DNA of 64,000 nucleotides from Crocosphaera sp. (GCF_030064895.1 NZ_JASJEB010000004.1:1-64000); one strand, 5' to 3'. Positions 1 to 9,884 are shown, counted from the first letter of the stretch. The notes: generated by a model not told the origin, from the letters alone. Program-made: numbers and translations.

Positions 1-1274
1 AACATCTGACGAGAACGTAAACTAAAATCAGCAACATTAATTCCTAAATATAATAGCAAGAGACTTAAAATAGCAATATTCTTAAATTTTATACCTCCTT
101 TTTCTACCCAAGTAACTAATAATAATAAACAGCCAGGTAAGACAAATATAACAGAACGGCCAAACCCAAATGCTAAAGTAAATTTTTTGGTAATAATATC
201 TAAAATTAACATTAATAATAAAGGGAATAACCCCAATAATAAGCTAATAATTAGTAATTTTTTTTGATTATTTTTATATAGTTGCCATATACAATAAATT
301 AAACCAAGAAAAACAAATAATCCAGCAATTGTCACCACATAACTAGGAAAAATACTCGACCAATCACCAACTAATAAATGAATTCCTAACACATCAAGAA
401 ATTCTTTTAAATGTCTAGTCATAGCATTTACCAAACCGCCTTTACTGGCAAAACGCCCTAAGTCAGCATTACTTAATTGTTGTCTCGTTCCCCACCAAAC
501 CCAAGGAATAGTAAGAATAATGCTAGTGATTAAATACAGCGCATATTGCCACCATTTTCGTCGATCTAACCATAACACTAAGACAGCAAATACTAAAAAT
601 AAAACAGCAAAGTAGTAAAATGTCATTAACCCTGATGCTGCGGAAAAAACTAACAAAATTGTCCAGAAAATGTTGATTTTTTTAGAAGAAAGATTGTCTT
701 TTTCTGAGGTATTTATAGTTATTAATTCTAGTAAACACAAACTACTTAATAAAACCCAAAAGACTAATGAACAATACATCCTGATGTTTAAAGAATGAAA
801 TAGATAATAAGGATTTAATCCTAAAATTGCAGCAAATAATAAACCCCCTTGAAATCCTAATAATCTTCTTCCTAAACTATAAGCACAGCCCATAGAACCC
901 AAACTAAATAACACAATAATACTGCGCATTGCTGCTTCAGAATTACCCCAAATTCTTAACCAAAAATGCTGTTCTAAAAAGAAAAGAAAAGGATGAGGTT
1001 CAGTAACTAAACCTTTAAGAAAACTCTCAAAAGTTGTTAAAATATCAGACAAGCTACTTTCAAGAGGAAGATTTAATAAACTATTATAATTGGCTAAAAT
1101 AACTGGTACATCTTGAGGGTTTTGATATTGTACTTTTTGTCCAGTGACAAGAAGTAAAGATAAGACCTCATCATACCAAAATTCTCTACTACCCAAATTG
1201 ACAATTCTGAGAATGACACCACAAGCGATCGCAACTAAAAGAATGATATTAATAGTTTTTGTCGAAATGTTCAT
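1..1274 (-). CDS. GT39-like membrane glycosyltransferase (C-terminus beyond the window)
   Basis: The gene runs leftward off the window; its N-terminus is complete from an ATG at 1274-1272. The translation opens with one hydrophobic helix followed by REFWYDE, the acidic motif typical of the first extracytoplasmic loop of GT39/PMT-like lipid-linked-sugar glycosyltransferases. A long series of hydrophobic segments follows, with loops such as HFWLRIWGNSEAAMR and RTLLGFQGG-like spacing typical of the family. About 424 codons are visible without a stop. Enzymes of this class move a sugar from a polyprenyl-phosphate donor onto a lipid or protein acceptor in the membrane. The acceptor cannot be predicted. 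It is divergent from cofH, with about 85 bp between the two starts. Family assignment is from the motif and topology only. Confidence 0.7.
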   Translation of the reverse strand, partial: MNISTKTINIILLVAIACGVILRIVNLGSREFWYDEVLSLLLVTGQKVQYQNPQDVPVILANYNSLLNLPLESSLSDILTTFESFLKGLVTEPHPFLFFLEQHFWLRIWGNSEAAMRSIIVLFSLGSMGCAYSLGRRLLGFQGGLLFAAILGLNPYYLFHSLNIRMYCSLVFWVLLSSLCLLELITINTSEKDNLSSKKINIFWTILLVFSAASGLMTFYYFAVLFLVFAVLVLWLDRRKWWQYALYLITSIILTIPWVWWGTRQQLSNADLGRFASKGGLVNAMTRHLKEFLDVLGIHLLVGDWSSIFPSYVVTIAGLFVFLGLIYCIWQLYKNNQKKLLIISLLLGLFPLLLMLILDIITKKFTLAFGFGRSVIFVLPGCLLLLVTWVEKGGIKFKNIAILSLLLLYLGINVADFSLRSRQM

Positions 1275-1358
1275 CAATTAATTAACCTGTTGAAAATAAG
1301 CAAACATTTGTTATAATAGACGGAAAATGGGTATTTATTTAAAATTTTTTCTCCTCCT

Positions 1359-2510
1359 ATGGTTAATCGAATAAAAACAATAGAAAATATTTTAGAAGAT
1401 GTAGAAAATGATAGGGAACTATCAGAAACCGATGCAGTTACTCTTCTATCTCAAACTGATGAAAGCACAATTAATGCCATTCGTCAAACCGCCGATAAAC
1501 TCCGTCAAAAGCAAGTAGGAAACACGGTAACATATATTATCAATCGTAATATAAACTTTACCAACATTTGTGAACAACATTGTAACTTTTGTGCCTTTAG
1601 ACGAGATGCAGGGGATGATGGGGCATTTTGGTTAAATACAGAGCAAATTATCCAAAAAGCGACAGATGCTGTAAAACGAGGGGCAACAGAAATTTGTATG
1701 CAGGGAGGTTTAAACCCAGAAGCTAAAATAAAAGGAAGTTGTTTACAATATTATCAACAATTAATTATTAGTCTCAAACAAACATTTCCTAACCTCCATT
1801 TACACGCTTTTTCTCCCCAAGAAATTCAATTTATTGCCAGGGAAGATAAAATTAGTTATGCTGAGGTAATTATGACTTTGAAAAACGCTGGTTTAGGATC
1901 AATGCCAGGTACAGCAGCCGAAGTCTTAGATGATAAAGTAAGACAGATTATTTGTCCTGAAAAAATCAATAGCCAAACCTGGTTAGAAATTATTAGTTTA
2001 GCCCATTCTTTAGGTTTATATACCACCAGTACCCTATTATCTGGACATATTGAAACTGTCCAACAACAAATACAGCATTTAAGTAAATTAAGACAGTTAC
2101 AAAAAATTGCCATAGAAAAGAATTATCCAGCCAGAATAACAGAATTTATAATCTTACCTTTTGTGGGAAAAGATGCCCCTTTACCCCTAAGAAAGCGTGT
2201 CAAACGAGAGCAACCCAGTTTAAAAGATAGTTTATTATTAACTGCAGTGTCTCGAATCTTCTTAGGAAAATGGATACCTAACCATCAACCCAGTTGGGTG
2301 AAATTAGGCTTAGACGGTGCAAAAGAAGCCTTAAGATGGGGATGTAATGATCTTGGTGGAACCCTCATGGAAGAGCATATTACCACGATGGCAGGAGCAA
2401 TGGGAGGAACTTGTATGGAGGTAGAAACCCTACAAGAAGCGATCGCTTCTCTTAAGCGTCCCTATCAACAACGAGACACTTTATATCATCAAAATTATAG
2501 TTATTGTTAG
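1359..2510 (+). CDS. cofH: FO synthase subunit 2, CofH (radical SAM)
   Basis: CofH with CofG makes 7,8-didemethyl-8-hydroxy-5-deazariboflavin (FO) from tyrosine and a flavin precursor. In cyanobacteria FO is thought to serve mainly as the antenna of DNA photolyases. The 383-residue protein has the radical-SAM cluster motif CEQHCNFC (Cys71, Cys75, Cys78) right after the typical NRNINFTN strand. It continues with [19 protein letters not shown] and a C-terminal [15 protein letters not shown], all CofH hallmarks that separate it from MqnE/MqnC relatives. Length is normal. No CofG is in the window, so the partner subunit must be elsewhere. No clear Shine-Dalgarno precedes the ATG. Confidence 0.93.
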   Translation: MVNRIKTIENILEDVENDRELSETDAVTLLSQTDESTINAIRQTADKLRQKQVGNTVTYIINRNINFTNICEQHCNFCAFRRDAGDDGAFWLNTEQIIQKATDAVKRGATEICMQGGLNPEAKIKGSCLQYYQQLIISLKQTFPNLHLHAFSPQEIQFIAREDKISYAEVIMTLKNAGLGSMPGTAAEVLDDKVRQIICPEKINSQTWLEIISLAHSLGLYTTSTLLSGHIETVQQQIQHLSKLRQLQKIAIEKNYPARITEFIILPFVGKDAPLPLRKRVKREQPSLKDSLLLTAVSRIFLGKWIPNHQPSWVKLGLDGAKEALRWGCNDLGGTLMEEHITTMAGAMGGTCMEVETLQEAIASLKRPYQQRDTLYHQNYSYC

Positions 2511-2514
2511 CATC

Positions 2515-2985
2515 GTGAGCAAGTATTATTATTAACATAGTGAGGAGGATGCTAAAACTACTGTGTCTCAAAATTGTTGAAAACTAATATAAAGATAATC
2601 AATCAAATAAGGAAAAAACAGTTAGCACTGACTGCAAGATTAATCCAATGGAATAGTCATTTTACTTTCGGGTAATCCGACTTAATTCCCAAGTTCGCCA
2701 AGATTTAGACGACCAACTTTTAAGGATTTTACTTTCAGCAGCTAAACTAACTGCTCCACTGTTGTTCCCTAACCACTTCTATTATCAAACTTATCTCTCA
2801 AAGATACAACCCAAGTTTAAGGAGTTAAATCAGAAGTTAAGGAATTAAACATCAAAAGTGGCTCAAACGTATTTATATAGAGTATTTCAACCATTGAACA
2901 ACTAACTGAGTATTAGCTTAAGATTCCATCAGAGTTGATTAGGTTAGGAAATTTATACAGATTATCTTGCTTAAGAGCATTTACC
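2515..2985. other. Intergenic region with a possible decayed coding remnant
   Basis: This stretch between cofH and miaB has no intact gene. On the + strand about 2605-2850 reads like protein in two frames: KQLALTARLIQWNSHF up to about 2667, then a shifted frame with NSQVRQDLDDQLLRIL and KIQPKFKELNQKLRN. That pattern suggests an old frameshifted coding remnant. I do not recognise the family, and the signal is weak enough to be chance. Confidence 0.25.
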
Positions 2986-2988
2986 TTA

Positions 2989-4332
2989 TTAAAAAATGGC
3001 TTCTCCTGTCAAACTAAAAGCACGAACCTCTGTGATTTCTACCTTGATTAATTGTCCTTTTAATTCATCTATATTTCCCTTAAAAAAGGTTAAACGATTG
3101 CCTTGAGTTCTTCCCATAACTTGACTCTTATCTTTAGGGTTTTGATCTTCCACTAATACCTCTTCTATTCTCCCTAAATATCTTTGGGAACGTTGTGCCG
3201 CCTTTTGTGCCACTAAATGGTTTAATCTTTGTAAGCGATCACTTTTCACTTCTTCGCTTAATTGTTGCTCCCAAAGGGCTGCAGGGGTTCCAGGACGAGG
3301 GGAATAAGCAGCAGTATTTAGTTGATCAAAACCAATATCATCAACTAATTGTAAAGTGTTTTCAAACTGTTCTTCTGTTTCCCCAGGAAAGCCCACAATC
3401 GCATCTGCACTAATAGAAGCATCGGGCATATATTCACGAATTTTATCGATAATTCTCCGATATTTTTGGTGAGTATAACCCCGTTTCATCGCTTTTAAAA
3501 CCTCATTATCTCCTGATTGAAAAGGAATATGAAAATGTTCACAAACTTTGGGTAATTCGTCACAAGCTTTAATTAATCTCTCGGTAAAATAACGGGGATG
3601 ACTGGTAGCAAATCTTAGTCTTTCTATACCGGAAATATCATGTACTTGGTATAACAAATCAGTCAACGTATGTTGATGTCTTCCACTTGGAGTAACCCCT
3701 GGTAAATCTCGCCCATAAGCATCAATATTTTGTCCTAATAAAGTAATTTCTTTGTACCCTTGTTTTCCTAATAGTTCCATTTCTGCATAAATAGCTTCAG
3801 GAGTACGAGATTGTTCCACACCTCTAACATTAGGAACCACACAATAACTACACCTTTCATTGCAACCATAAATAATATTCACCCAAGCGGTGACCGTACT
3901 ATCTCGACGGGGTTTGGTAATATCTTCTACGATATGAATAGGTTCAGTCGCCACCACCTGATTGCCATCAAATACCTGGGTTAATAAATCTTCTAAGCGG
4001 TTAGCGTGTTGCGGTCCCATCACTAAATCTAATTCTGGAACCCGTCTTAAGATTTTCTCCCCTTCCTGTTGCGCTACACATCCAGCTACTACTAAAGTTA
4101 AATCAGGGTTTTCGTGTTTACGTTTAGCCTGTCTTCCCAAGTAAGAATAAACCTTTTGTTCGGCATTATCTCGGATGGTACAGGTATTATAAAGGATTAA
4201 ATCAGCCCCATTGGGGTCTTGAGACCATTTAAACCCCATATCTTCCAAAATACCGGCCATGCGTTCTGAGTCAGCTTTATTCATCTGACAGCCAAAGGTA
4301 GTGATATGGTAACGGCGTGGGGTTGAGGTCAT
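2989..4332 (-). CDS. miaB: tRNA-2-methylthio-N6-dimethylallyladenosine synthase MiaB
   Basis: MiaB adds the 2-methylthio group to i6A37 of tRNAs reading UNN codons, using two [4Fe-4S] clusters and SAM. The 447-residue protein has the three-domain order of methylthiotransferases. The N-terminal UPF0004 domain carries its three cluster cysteines in [12 protein letters not shown] (Cys15), NTCTIRDNA and [11 protein letters not shown]. The radical-SAM core carries [10 protein letters not shown]-terminal TRAM domain contains NRLTFFKG and ends LTGEAIF. GRTQGNR is typical of MiaB rather than RimO. It is convergent with cofH and stands alone. The length is typical of the family. Confidence 0.95.
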   Translation of the reverse strand: MTSTPRRYHITTFGCQMNKADSERMAGILEDMGFKWSQDPNGADLILYNTCTIRDNAEQKVYSYLGRQAKRKHENPDLTLVVAGCVAQQEGEKILRRVPELDLVMGPQHANRLEDLLTQVFDGNQVVATEPIHIVEDITKPRRDSTVTAWVNIIYGCNERCSYCVVPNVRGVEQSRTPEAIYAEMELLGKQGYKEITLLGQNIDAYGRDLPGVTPSGRHQHTLTDLLYQVHDISGIERLRFATSHPRYFTERLIKACDELPKVCEHFHIPFQSGDNEVLKAMKRGYTHQKYRRIIDKIREYMPDASISADAIVGFPGETEEQFENTLQLVDDIGFDQLNTAAYSPRPGTPAALWEQQLSEEVKSDRLQRLNHLVAQKAAQRSQRYLGRIEEVLVEDQNPKDKSQVMGRTQGNRLTFFKGNIDELKGQLIKVEITEVRAFSLTGEAIF

Positions 4333-4392
4333 GGTTATTAAGCATATTTTAAACGTCCAATCTATAATTATATCAAAGACGCTTTTTTTCTT

Positions 4393-4653
4393 CTACTTCC
4401 GATAAACTTCTCTTCTGTGACCAATGCGGATTACCATAACAACTAATCTCTAATCAAAAACTTCATAGATAATTCGATAATCTTTTACACGAATTCCATA
4501 AGTATTCTCTTCTCCTACGATTTTTTTGCACTGACGAGGACGAGGATTAACCTTTAATTGCTCAAGTTTTCCTATAATTATTGTTTGAATATCAGCCGAA
4601 AGTTTTTTAAACTGTCGTTTAGCTGATGATTTCAACTCAACCTGATAATTCAT
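4393..4653 (-). pseudogene. RelE/ParE-type toxin truncated by an in-frame TAG
   Basis: The reading frame starts at the ATG at 4653 and encodes a typical small RelE/ParE-superfamily toxin (LKSSAKRQFKKL, GIRVKDYRIIYEV). It hits a TAG at 4452-4450 after 67 codons. In the same frame the next codons encode RLVVMVIRIGHRREVYRK, ending at a second TAG at 4395-4393. This is the expected C-terminal strand of the family (VIRIGHRREVYR), which carries conserved His/Arg residues. A single CAG-to-TAG change would explain the break, so the toxin is probably inactive. The antitoxin start/stop overlap is intact. The reading of the frame is direct; loss of activity is inferred. Confidence 0.82.
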
Positions 4654-4949
4654 TATTTTAATTCTTTTTTTAACTCATCTAATGAAGTTGTAGGCTCTAA
4701 ATCTTGCTTTGCTTTGTGTAATGCTTTTCTGTCTATTTCATCTTCTTTTTCAGCAATAATTCTTTCTAAAAAAGCAAAAGCTTCTAGAGAAATTATGACT
4801 GCTTTTTCTTCTCCTTTATGGGTAATTATAACAGGAATATCGTCAGTTTGAATTTGCGCTATTATTTCGCTTAAATGATTTTGAGCTTCTTTAATTGTTA
4901 TTGAAGTAACTTCTTCATTAGTCATTTTATCAACAATAATAGGTGTCAT
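4653..4949 (-). CDS. Phd/YefM-family antitoxin
   Basis: This 98-residue protein should bind and neutralise the toxin encoded immediately downstream and repress the shared promoter. The Phd/YefM fold is seen in SITIKEAQNHLSEIIAQIQ followed by VIITHKGEEKAVIISLEAFAFLERI, the usual DNA-binding N-terminal half. The acidic helical tail (EDEIDRKALHKAKQDLEP) is the usual toxin-binding half. Its stop overlaps the toxin ATG by one base, as in many type II pairs. The toxin partner carries a premature stop, so this may now be an orphan antitoxin. The first 17 residues could be trimmed if a later start is used, but no better ATG is present. Confidence 0.85.
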   Translation of the reverse strand: MTPIIVDKMTNEEVTSITIKEAQNHLSEIIAQIQTDDIPVIITHKGEEKAVIISLEAFAFLERIIAEKEDEIDRKALHKAKQDLEPTTSLDELKKELK

Positions 4950-5187
4950 TAGATTCCCCTGATTAAAATTTGTACAGTCAATTTAGTTTCAATTATAGCG
5001 TGTTTCTTAACTTGGATAGCTATCTTTTCAGACTTTGACCTTACTGAAAAGTTTCTAAATAAATTATGAAATAGGGAACTATTAGGGCGACAAATAGGAC
5101 AGAGACAAAGAATAGAAAAATCTTAACATAACGACCCTCAATCATCGCTCATGGGGTCTATAATGCGAAAAAACAATATACTGAGAT

Positions 5188-6801
5188 ATGCTGATGACTA
5201 AGACGACTCAACCCATTAAGGGTAAACACTTGTTCTTAACCCTGTTTTCCCTTCCGCTTATCTGGGGAGGAATCTTAGGTGTACCAAGTGCGGCCAAAGA
5301 TGTTGATATCGAAGTGGGTATCATACAAAGATTCGGGGAGAAAGAAGCAGAAAAACTGACTATTAGTGCGACGAGTGGGGACAGTTTAACCGTTACCTTT
5401 AAAGATAGTCAGGGACAAACCAAAACCTTAACCACAACTCAACTAACTCTAAATATTGTTGAAGAATCTTTACCCCAATCAATGCTAAAAGAGTACATTG
5501 TTTTGAGCGATCATGCAACCTTTGAAACAGCAGAAGATAGCGCAAACCAATGGAAAGATAAAGGTATAAAAGCAGAAGTAACCCAACCTGGAAGATGGCA
5601 AGTATGGGCTAAAAGAGATGTTTATGAAACTCCTTTATTACGCCGTTTATTATTAAAAAATCTTCAAGAAAAAGGTTATAATGATGCTTATTTAGAATCG
5701 GCTATTTTAAATTCTAAATCTCAAGCAACTTTTACTATTGCGGGCAAACAATATCAAAGTGATTATTTAGAGATTATTCCAGGAAAAAATCCCATACAGG
5801 TGAGTCATTCTCAACAAAAAACACGGCGTTATGGAGGCAGTTTAAAGCTACAACCAAACTCTTACGGGACTTATACTTTAGTCAATGATGTCCCCTTAGA
5901 AACCTATTTGAGAGGAGTCGTTCCCCACGAAATAGGTCCCCAAGCACCGAAAAATGCAGCCAAAGCGCAAACAATTATTGCCCGTACCTATGCTTTGCGT
6001 AATTTACGCCGTTTTAAAGCAGATAATTACGAATTATGTGCAAGTACTCATTGTCAAGTTTATTATGGATTGAGTGGAACCAGTCCCAAAGCTGATCGAG
6101 CGATCGCAGCCACCAAAGGATTAGTTTTAACCTATAATAATGAGTTGGTAGATGCTCTTTATTCTTCTACTACTGGGGGTGTTACAGCAAGTTTTAGTGA
6201 TGCTTGGAATGGGGAAGAAAGACCTTATCTACGAGCAGTGATTGACTCTCCTAAAACTGTTTGGGATCTCTCTCAAAAATCTTTAGCTGAGGAGGAAACT
6301 TTTCGGAATTTTATTCGTTTAAAACAAGGATTTAATGAAAGTGGCCGCCGTGTTTTCCGTTGGAACCGTAAAGCTACTCTAGTAAGTTTAACTAAAGATT
6401 TAAAGAAATATCTAGAAAGACGAAAACATCCACTAAAAGACATCAAAAGTATTCGCTCGATTGAAGTCACAGAACGTTCTGATTCTGGACGTATTTTAAC
6501 CATGATTGTGCAAACAGATCAAGGAACAATTACATTACAAAAGAATGAGGTTCGCAGTGCTTTCGGTCCACCAATAAGCACTCTTTTTTACCTCGATCCT
6601 ATCTACAATAGCCAAAAAGTATTAACAGGGTATGCTTTTGTCGGAGGTGGTTTTGGCCATGGGGTTGGCTTAAGTCAATTTGGCTCTTATAATTTAGCTA
6701 ATTTAGGTTGGAGTCCTGAGAAAATTCTTGCTTTTTATTATCCTGGAACAAAAATTATTCCCCTAGATAATTCAATTGTTTTTTGGAGAGAAGAAGAATA
6801 A
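5188..6801 (+). CDS. Secreted SpoIID/LytB-domain protein
   Basis: The 537-residue protein starts with a signal peptide (hydrophobic core LFLTLFSLPLIWGGILG, cut probably after PSAA). A divergent N-terminal domain of about 200 residues follows, with an SPOR-like repeat (WQVWAKRDVY). The SpoIID/LytB domain is at about residues 225-530. Family landmarks are VPLETYLRGVVPHEIG, ARTYALRN, YSSTTGGVTA, and the C-terminal GGGFGHGVGLSQFGSYNLA plus LAFYYPGTKI. SpoIID proteins are peptidoglycan lytic transglycosylases acting on denuded glycan strands; the cyanobacterial members are widespread but little studied. ATG codons at 5188 and 5194 are both possible starts. It is convergent with the next gene across a perfect hairpin. 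Confidence 0.85.
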   Translation: MLMTKTTQPIKGKHLFLTLFSLPLIWGGILGVPSAAKDVDIEVGIIQRFGEKEAEKLTISATSGDSLTVTFKDSQGQTKTLTTTQLTLNIVEESLPQSMLKEYIVLSDHATFETAEDSANQWKDKGIKAEVTQPGRWQVWAKRDVYETPLLRRLLLKNLQEKGYNDAYLESAILNSKSQATFTIAGKQYQSDYLEIIPGKNPIQVSHSQQKTRRYGGSLKLQPNSYGTYTLVNDVPLETYLRGVVPHEIGPQAPKNAAKAQTIIARTYALRNLRRFKADNYELCASTHCQVYYGLSGTSPKADRAIAATKGLVLTYNNELVDALYSSTTGGVTASFSDAWNGEERPYLRAVIDSPKTVWDLSQKSLAEEETFRNFIRLKQGFNESGRRVFRWNRKATLVSLTKDLKKYLERRKHPLKDIKSIRSIEVTERSDSGRILTMIVQTDQGTITLQKNEVRSAFGPPISTLFYLDPIYNSQKVLTGYAFVGGGFGHGVGLSQFGSYNLANLGWSPEKILAFYYPGTKIIPLDNSIVFWREEE

Positions 6802-6815
6802 CAACTAACTTTTTC

Positions 6816-6845
6816 TGTAGAGACATTTCGGTAAATGTCTCTACA
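6816..6845. terminator. Perfect 13-bp hairpin between convergent genes
   Basis: TGTAGAGACATTT and AAATGTCTCTACA form a perfect 13-bp stem around a CGGT loop. It lies 15 bp after the SpoIID-like stop and 12 bp before the stop of the facing gene. It could terminate both transcripts, but there is no U-tract on either side. It also resembles the TGTAGAGAC...GTCTCTACA palindromes scattered in many cyanobacterial genomes, so it may be a repeat element used as a transcript end. Confidence 0.5.
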
Positions 6846-6856
6846 GGAATTTGAGA

Positions 6857-7240
6857 TCAAGGCCACAGAACAACGCGCATAGTAGTATCGGTGAGGGCAA
6901 AACGATCGTTTTTACAAATGTTTAATTCACCAAACCCTCCTGGGGGAACTTCATTGCCATTGATATCTTTAGCAAGAATATCATATAGACAATTACCTTC
7001 TTGGAAAGTTATATCAATAGGAATACTATCACCAGGTTTTAAGGTATAAGATAGTAAATCACTTCCCCAATACCTTGACCATTCAGGAGAAACATATAAG
7101 TCAGTAATGTTGGCTTCTGTATGATTATGAATGATGAGGGTTCTTCTATTCGCTTTGGCAACTTCTGGAGTACCTAAAACGATGGGTAAAGCTACTAAAG
7201 TTCCAATAGTTAGATTAACCAATAATTTGCGGTAATTCAT
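6857..7240 (-). CDS. Small secreted protein of unknown function
   Basis: I place the start at the ATG at 7240-7238 because GGAGGA lies five bases upstream; an in-frame ATG at 7267 has no such site. This gives 127 residues with a clear signal peptide (LLVNLTIGTLVALPIVLG, cleavage probably after AKA). The mature part of about 97 residues begins RRTLIIHNHTEANITDLYVSPE. It has two Cys (NCLYDIL and NICKND), which could form a disulfide, and looks like an all-beta domain ending TTMRVVLWP. I do not recognise a named family. It is expected in the periplasm or outside the cell and appears to be monocistronic. Confidence 0.75.
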   Translation of the reverse strand: MNYRKLLVNLTIGTLVALPIVLGTPEVAKANRRTLIIHNHTEANITDLYVSPEWSRYWGSDLLSYTLKPGDSIPIDITFQEGNCLYDILAKDINGNEVPPGGFGELNICKNDRFALTDTTMRVVLWP

Positions 7241-7442
7241 AGCAAATCCTCCATTAGTATTCAGCACAGAAAAATAGATTTAATTAAGGCTTTATTTCCT
7301 TTCATAAACATCACTGTTGTGCTGAGAAGATCCGCTCCGCACACCCTTTTACTTTCATTGTAAAATTATTTACTTTCAAACAGAAAAGATTACTCAAAAT
7401 TGACAAGAAAATTAACAATCAGTTACTTATGCTAGAACATTA

Positions 7443-7466
7443 GTGAACAGTCTTTTAACTGTTCAC
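7443..7466 (-). terminator. Hairpin after the SPOR-domain gene
   Basis: GTGAACAGT and ACTGTTCAC form a perfect 9-bp stem with a six-base loop, 10 bp past the stop of the leftward gene at 7477. GTTCAC is repeated once more beside it. No strong U-run follows, so this is only a candidate terminator. Confidence 0.4.
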
Positions 7467-7476
7467 TGTTCACTTA

Positions 7477-8067
7477 TTAAGGTTTAACTTCTACAGATAA
7501 AGAGGTTCTTGTTTGTTGATAAACGGGAACCACTGTTGCGGGTAGTCCTTGATTTTTTAGTTCTTGTACTCGTTGTTCTGCTTGTTTAGAATTTTGGAAA
7601 ACTCCAGCATGAATAACCCCTTCACTTTCGCGAATAAAAGCCATGGGTTCAATAGTTTTAACTTGGGATAATAAAGAATTGTTTTGACCGGCCACTTCAA
7701 CCCGATAAAGATTAGCATTTTGAGTAGGTTGGGTATTGATCGTTCTGATCTCAGAAGGAGCCGTATCTTCAGTCAAAGGTTGAGTACGTACACTTTGGGG
7801 TGCAGAGAAAGTGTACTCTTTAATTGGGGTTGAACTCCCTTCAGTAGCAGGAGTTACTGGATTAATAGGAGATTCAGAATTGACCATTTTAGGCACAGGA
7901 GGTGGCGGTAACTCACGGTTAGAGGTAGTTTGCGCCAAACTGACTGAAGTTGAACCAATGGTTAATAGGAAAAAACAGAACCAAGTGGAAGACTGTTTTA
8001 AGTACGAAGGGAACTTACTGATCTGCTCAACGGTCTTGGGAATTAAGCCATAGCTCGTAGTAAACAT
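7477..8067 (-). CDS. Secreted SPOR-domain-like protein
   Basis: This is a 196-residue protein. Its N-terminus has a hydrophobic segment around residues 27-45 (STWFCFFLLTIGSTSVSLA) that could be a signal peptide or anchor. A Pro/Thr/Ser-rich linker (about 46-115) follows. The C-terminal domain of about 75 residues (LYRVEVAGQNNSLLSQVKTI, then AFIRESEGVIHAGVFQNSKQAEQRVQELKNQGLPATVVPVY in segments) has the strand-helix-strand pattern and the GVF/AG-F-xxxxA motif of SPOR domains. SPOR domains bind denuded peptidoglycan at division or remodelling sites. The neighbouring SpoIID-like enzyme acts on the same kind of glycan, so a joint role in wall turnover is plausible but only inferred. Confidence 0.72.
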   Translation of the reverse strand: MFTTSYGLIPKTVEQISKFPSYLKQSSTWFCFFLLTIGSTSVSLAQTTSNRELPPPPVPKMVNSESPINPVTPATEGSSTPIKEYTFSAPQSVRTQPLTEDTAPSEIRTINTQPTQNANLYRVEVAGQNNSLLSQVKTIEPMAFIRESEGVIHAGVFQNSKQAEQRVQELKNQGLPATVVPVYQQTRTSLSVEVKP

Positions 8068-8303
8068 AATTTAAACCTGAAATACACACATCCTCACACC
8101 GACAAGGAACAAAAATTGTCTTGAGTTCTTCTCGGCTTAAACAATATTGTAATACTTAAACAAATTACCGTGTGGATTGGTAGACATTCTTTATTATTTT
8201 TAAACTATAGGGTTTCTCCGACTCATGAGGGATAGCTTGGTTTTGTTTTTATTCCCTGTTCCCTAATAGTAAAAACTCCTGTCCCTCATAAGTAGCAGAA
8301 CTG

Positions 8304-9356
8304 TTATAATTCATTAAACCAACCTTCAAAGCGATCTCCTAATGCTTTGAGAGAATATTCCGTTTCTGCTTGTTGACGACATTGTTTCCTCTCAATCTTA
8401 TGCAGGTTATTAATAGCAGTTACTAACCCAGAAATACTATCAGGTTCCACTAAAAATCCTGTCTTTTCATGTTGAACAATTTCAGCAGGGCCACCCCGAC
8501 TATAAGCAATAACAGGAACCCCACAAGCTAAGGCTTCAATAGCTACATTTCCAAAAGCTTCTATCCATCGTGGAGTCATTAATAAAGCCTGACATTTGCC
8601 TAACTTTTCCTGCAATTCTATGGTATTAAAAAATCCTTCGTATTGATAAGGGGCATGAGGATATTTTTTACGAATAGTTTGCCAGTATTCCTCGTCAGTA
8701 ATTTTACCAAAAATTTTCAAAGGAATATTAACAATTTCTGCTGCTTCTATAGCATCTTCTAAGGCTTTTTCTGGGGATAGTCTTCCAACCCAAGCTAAAT
8801 AATTATCAGGGCTTTCACAATAATTATATAAAGATAAATTTAAGCCACTTCCTAAAATACGACACGCATCATTAAAAGGAAAAGTGGCAGCTTGAGAACG
8901 AGTATAAACCCCAATATTTTTTGGATATTTAACAGCTACTCGGTTCATCATCTCATCAAAAGTATCCGTCATTGACCCCATACTGATAAAATGAGCAATA
9001 GGAGTAGTAAAAAAAGGAGTAAGATAAAAAGGTAGCCAATCAAAAGCAAAATTAACGATTAAATCATAATCATTTTGCACCTTTCTCCCATAGTCCCACA
9101 TATTAGCCAAAACAGAATTTTCAGGCAAAATAATTGGTGTATCCCGATGATTATTTTGAATCATTTCTTGACAAGTTCCTGAAATTTCTTGACAAGAAAT
9201 ATGCTCAACCTTTGAACCTTCTGGTCCAACAACAGTTACTTGATGTCCCCGTTGACTCATTTCTTGGGCTAAATTGAGTAAAGTTAACTCAACCCCTCCT
9301 CCGATCCCTGATCCTAAAGGTCCCACAGGGGTTGACAAAAATAACAACTTCAGCAT
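8304..9356 (-). CDS. GT4-family glycosyltransferase
   Basis: The 350-residue protein has the GT-B two-Rossmann layout of GT4 enzymes. The N-terminal domain opens with LFLSTPVGPLGSGIGGGVELTLLNLA. The C-terminal domain has YLAWVGRLSPEKALEDAIEAA and the nucleotide-sugar signature EAFGNVAIEALACGVPVIAYSR followed by GGPAEIV. The spacing of the two Glu residues in EAFGNVAIE is the usual E-x7-E motif. It probably transfers a sugar from a nucleotide-sugar donor in cytoplasmic glycolipid or polysaccharide synthesis; the acceptor cannot be read from sequence. It is divergent from the DUF3119 gene and not in an obvious sugar cluster. Confidence 0.85.
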   Translation of the reverse strand: MLKLLFLSTPVGPLGSGIGGGVELTLLNLAQEMSQRGHQVTVVGPEGSKVEHISCQEISGTCQEMIQNNHRDTPIILPENSVLANMWDYGRKVQNDYDLIVNFAFDWLPFYLTPFFTTPIAHFISMGSMTDTFDEMMNRVAVKYPKNIGVYTRSQAATFPFNDACRILGSGLNLSLYNYCESPDNYLAWVGRLSPEKALEDAIEAAEIVNIPLKIFGKITDEEYWQTIRKKYPHAPYQYEGFFNTIELQEKLGKCQALLMTPRWIEAFGNVAIEALACGVPVIAYSRGGPAEIVQHEKTGFLVEPDSISGLVTAINNLHKIERKQCRQQAETEYSLKALGDRFEGWFNEL

Positions 9357-9479
9357 TGACTCTCAAAAAAACATAAATTCCAACATAGATGTTATCCTAA
9401 AAGCTAAATTTGTCGATAATCTATCTATTTTTCCATTGTCTCATAATTGTTCTACTCAATACAGATTATTGCCCTTACT

Positions 9480-9884
9480 ATGACTTCTGTAAACCCTCTC
9501 AATCAAAACCAACAAACCATAGAATTAGCCCCAAGCTATAAAATTCCTATTATCCTAGTCTTGATAGCGATCGCCATCCTAATCATACAACCTTGGGCTA
9601 GTCTTCCTGTAGCATTACTAGGTTTATTCCTACTATTACAAACTGTTACTATCCGCCTAAAATTTACTTCAACCACTTTAGAAGTGTATCGTTCAGATAA
9701 GTGTCTTCGTAGTTTTCCCTACAGCGATTGGCAAAACTGGGAAATTTTCTGGCAACCTGTCCCAATTTTATTTTATTTTAAAGAAGTAAAAAGTATTCAT
9801 TTTTTACCTATTATATTTGATCCCCAAGAACTTAAGGCTTGTTTAGAGCAGTTTTGTCCTCTTGAAAAAATACAAGCAACGTGA
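9480..9884 (+). CDS. DUF3119 family membrane protein
   Basis: I use the ATG at 9480 rather than in-frame codons upstream because the conserved region starts shortly after it (IELAPSYKIPIILV). The 134-residue protein has a hydrophobic hairpin at about residues 22-60. A short soluble domain follows with VYRSDKCLRSFPYSDWQNWEIFW and PILFYFKEVKSIHFLPI. This pattern matches the cyanobacterial and plastid family DUF3119, whose function is unknown. The hydrophobic hairpin suggests attachment to the thylakoid or plasma membrane. Its stop codon lies inside the first bases of a dispersed repeat that follows directly. Confidence 0.75.
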   Translation: MTSVNPLNQNQQTIELAPSYKIPIILVLIAIAILIIQPWASLPVALLGLFLLLQTVTIRLKFTSTTLEVYRSDKCLRSFPYSDWQNWEIFWQPVPILFYFKEVKSIHFLPIIFDPQELKACLEQFCPLEKIQAT

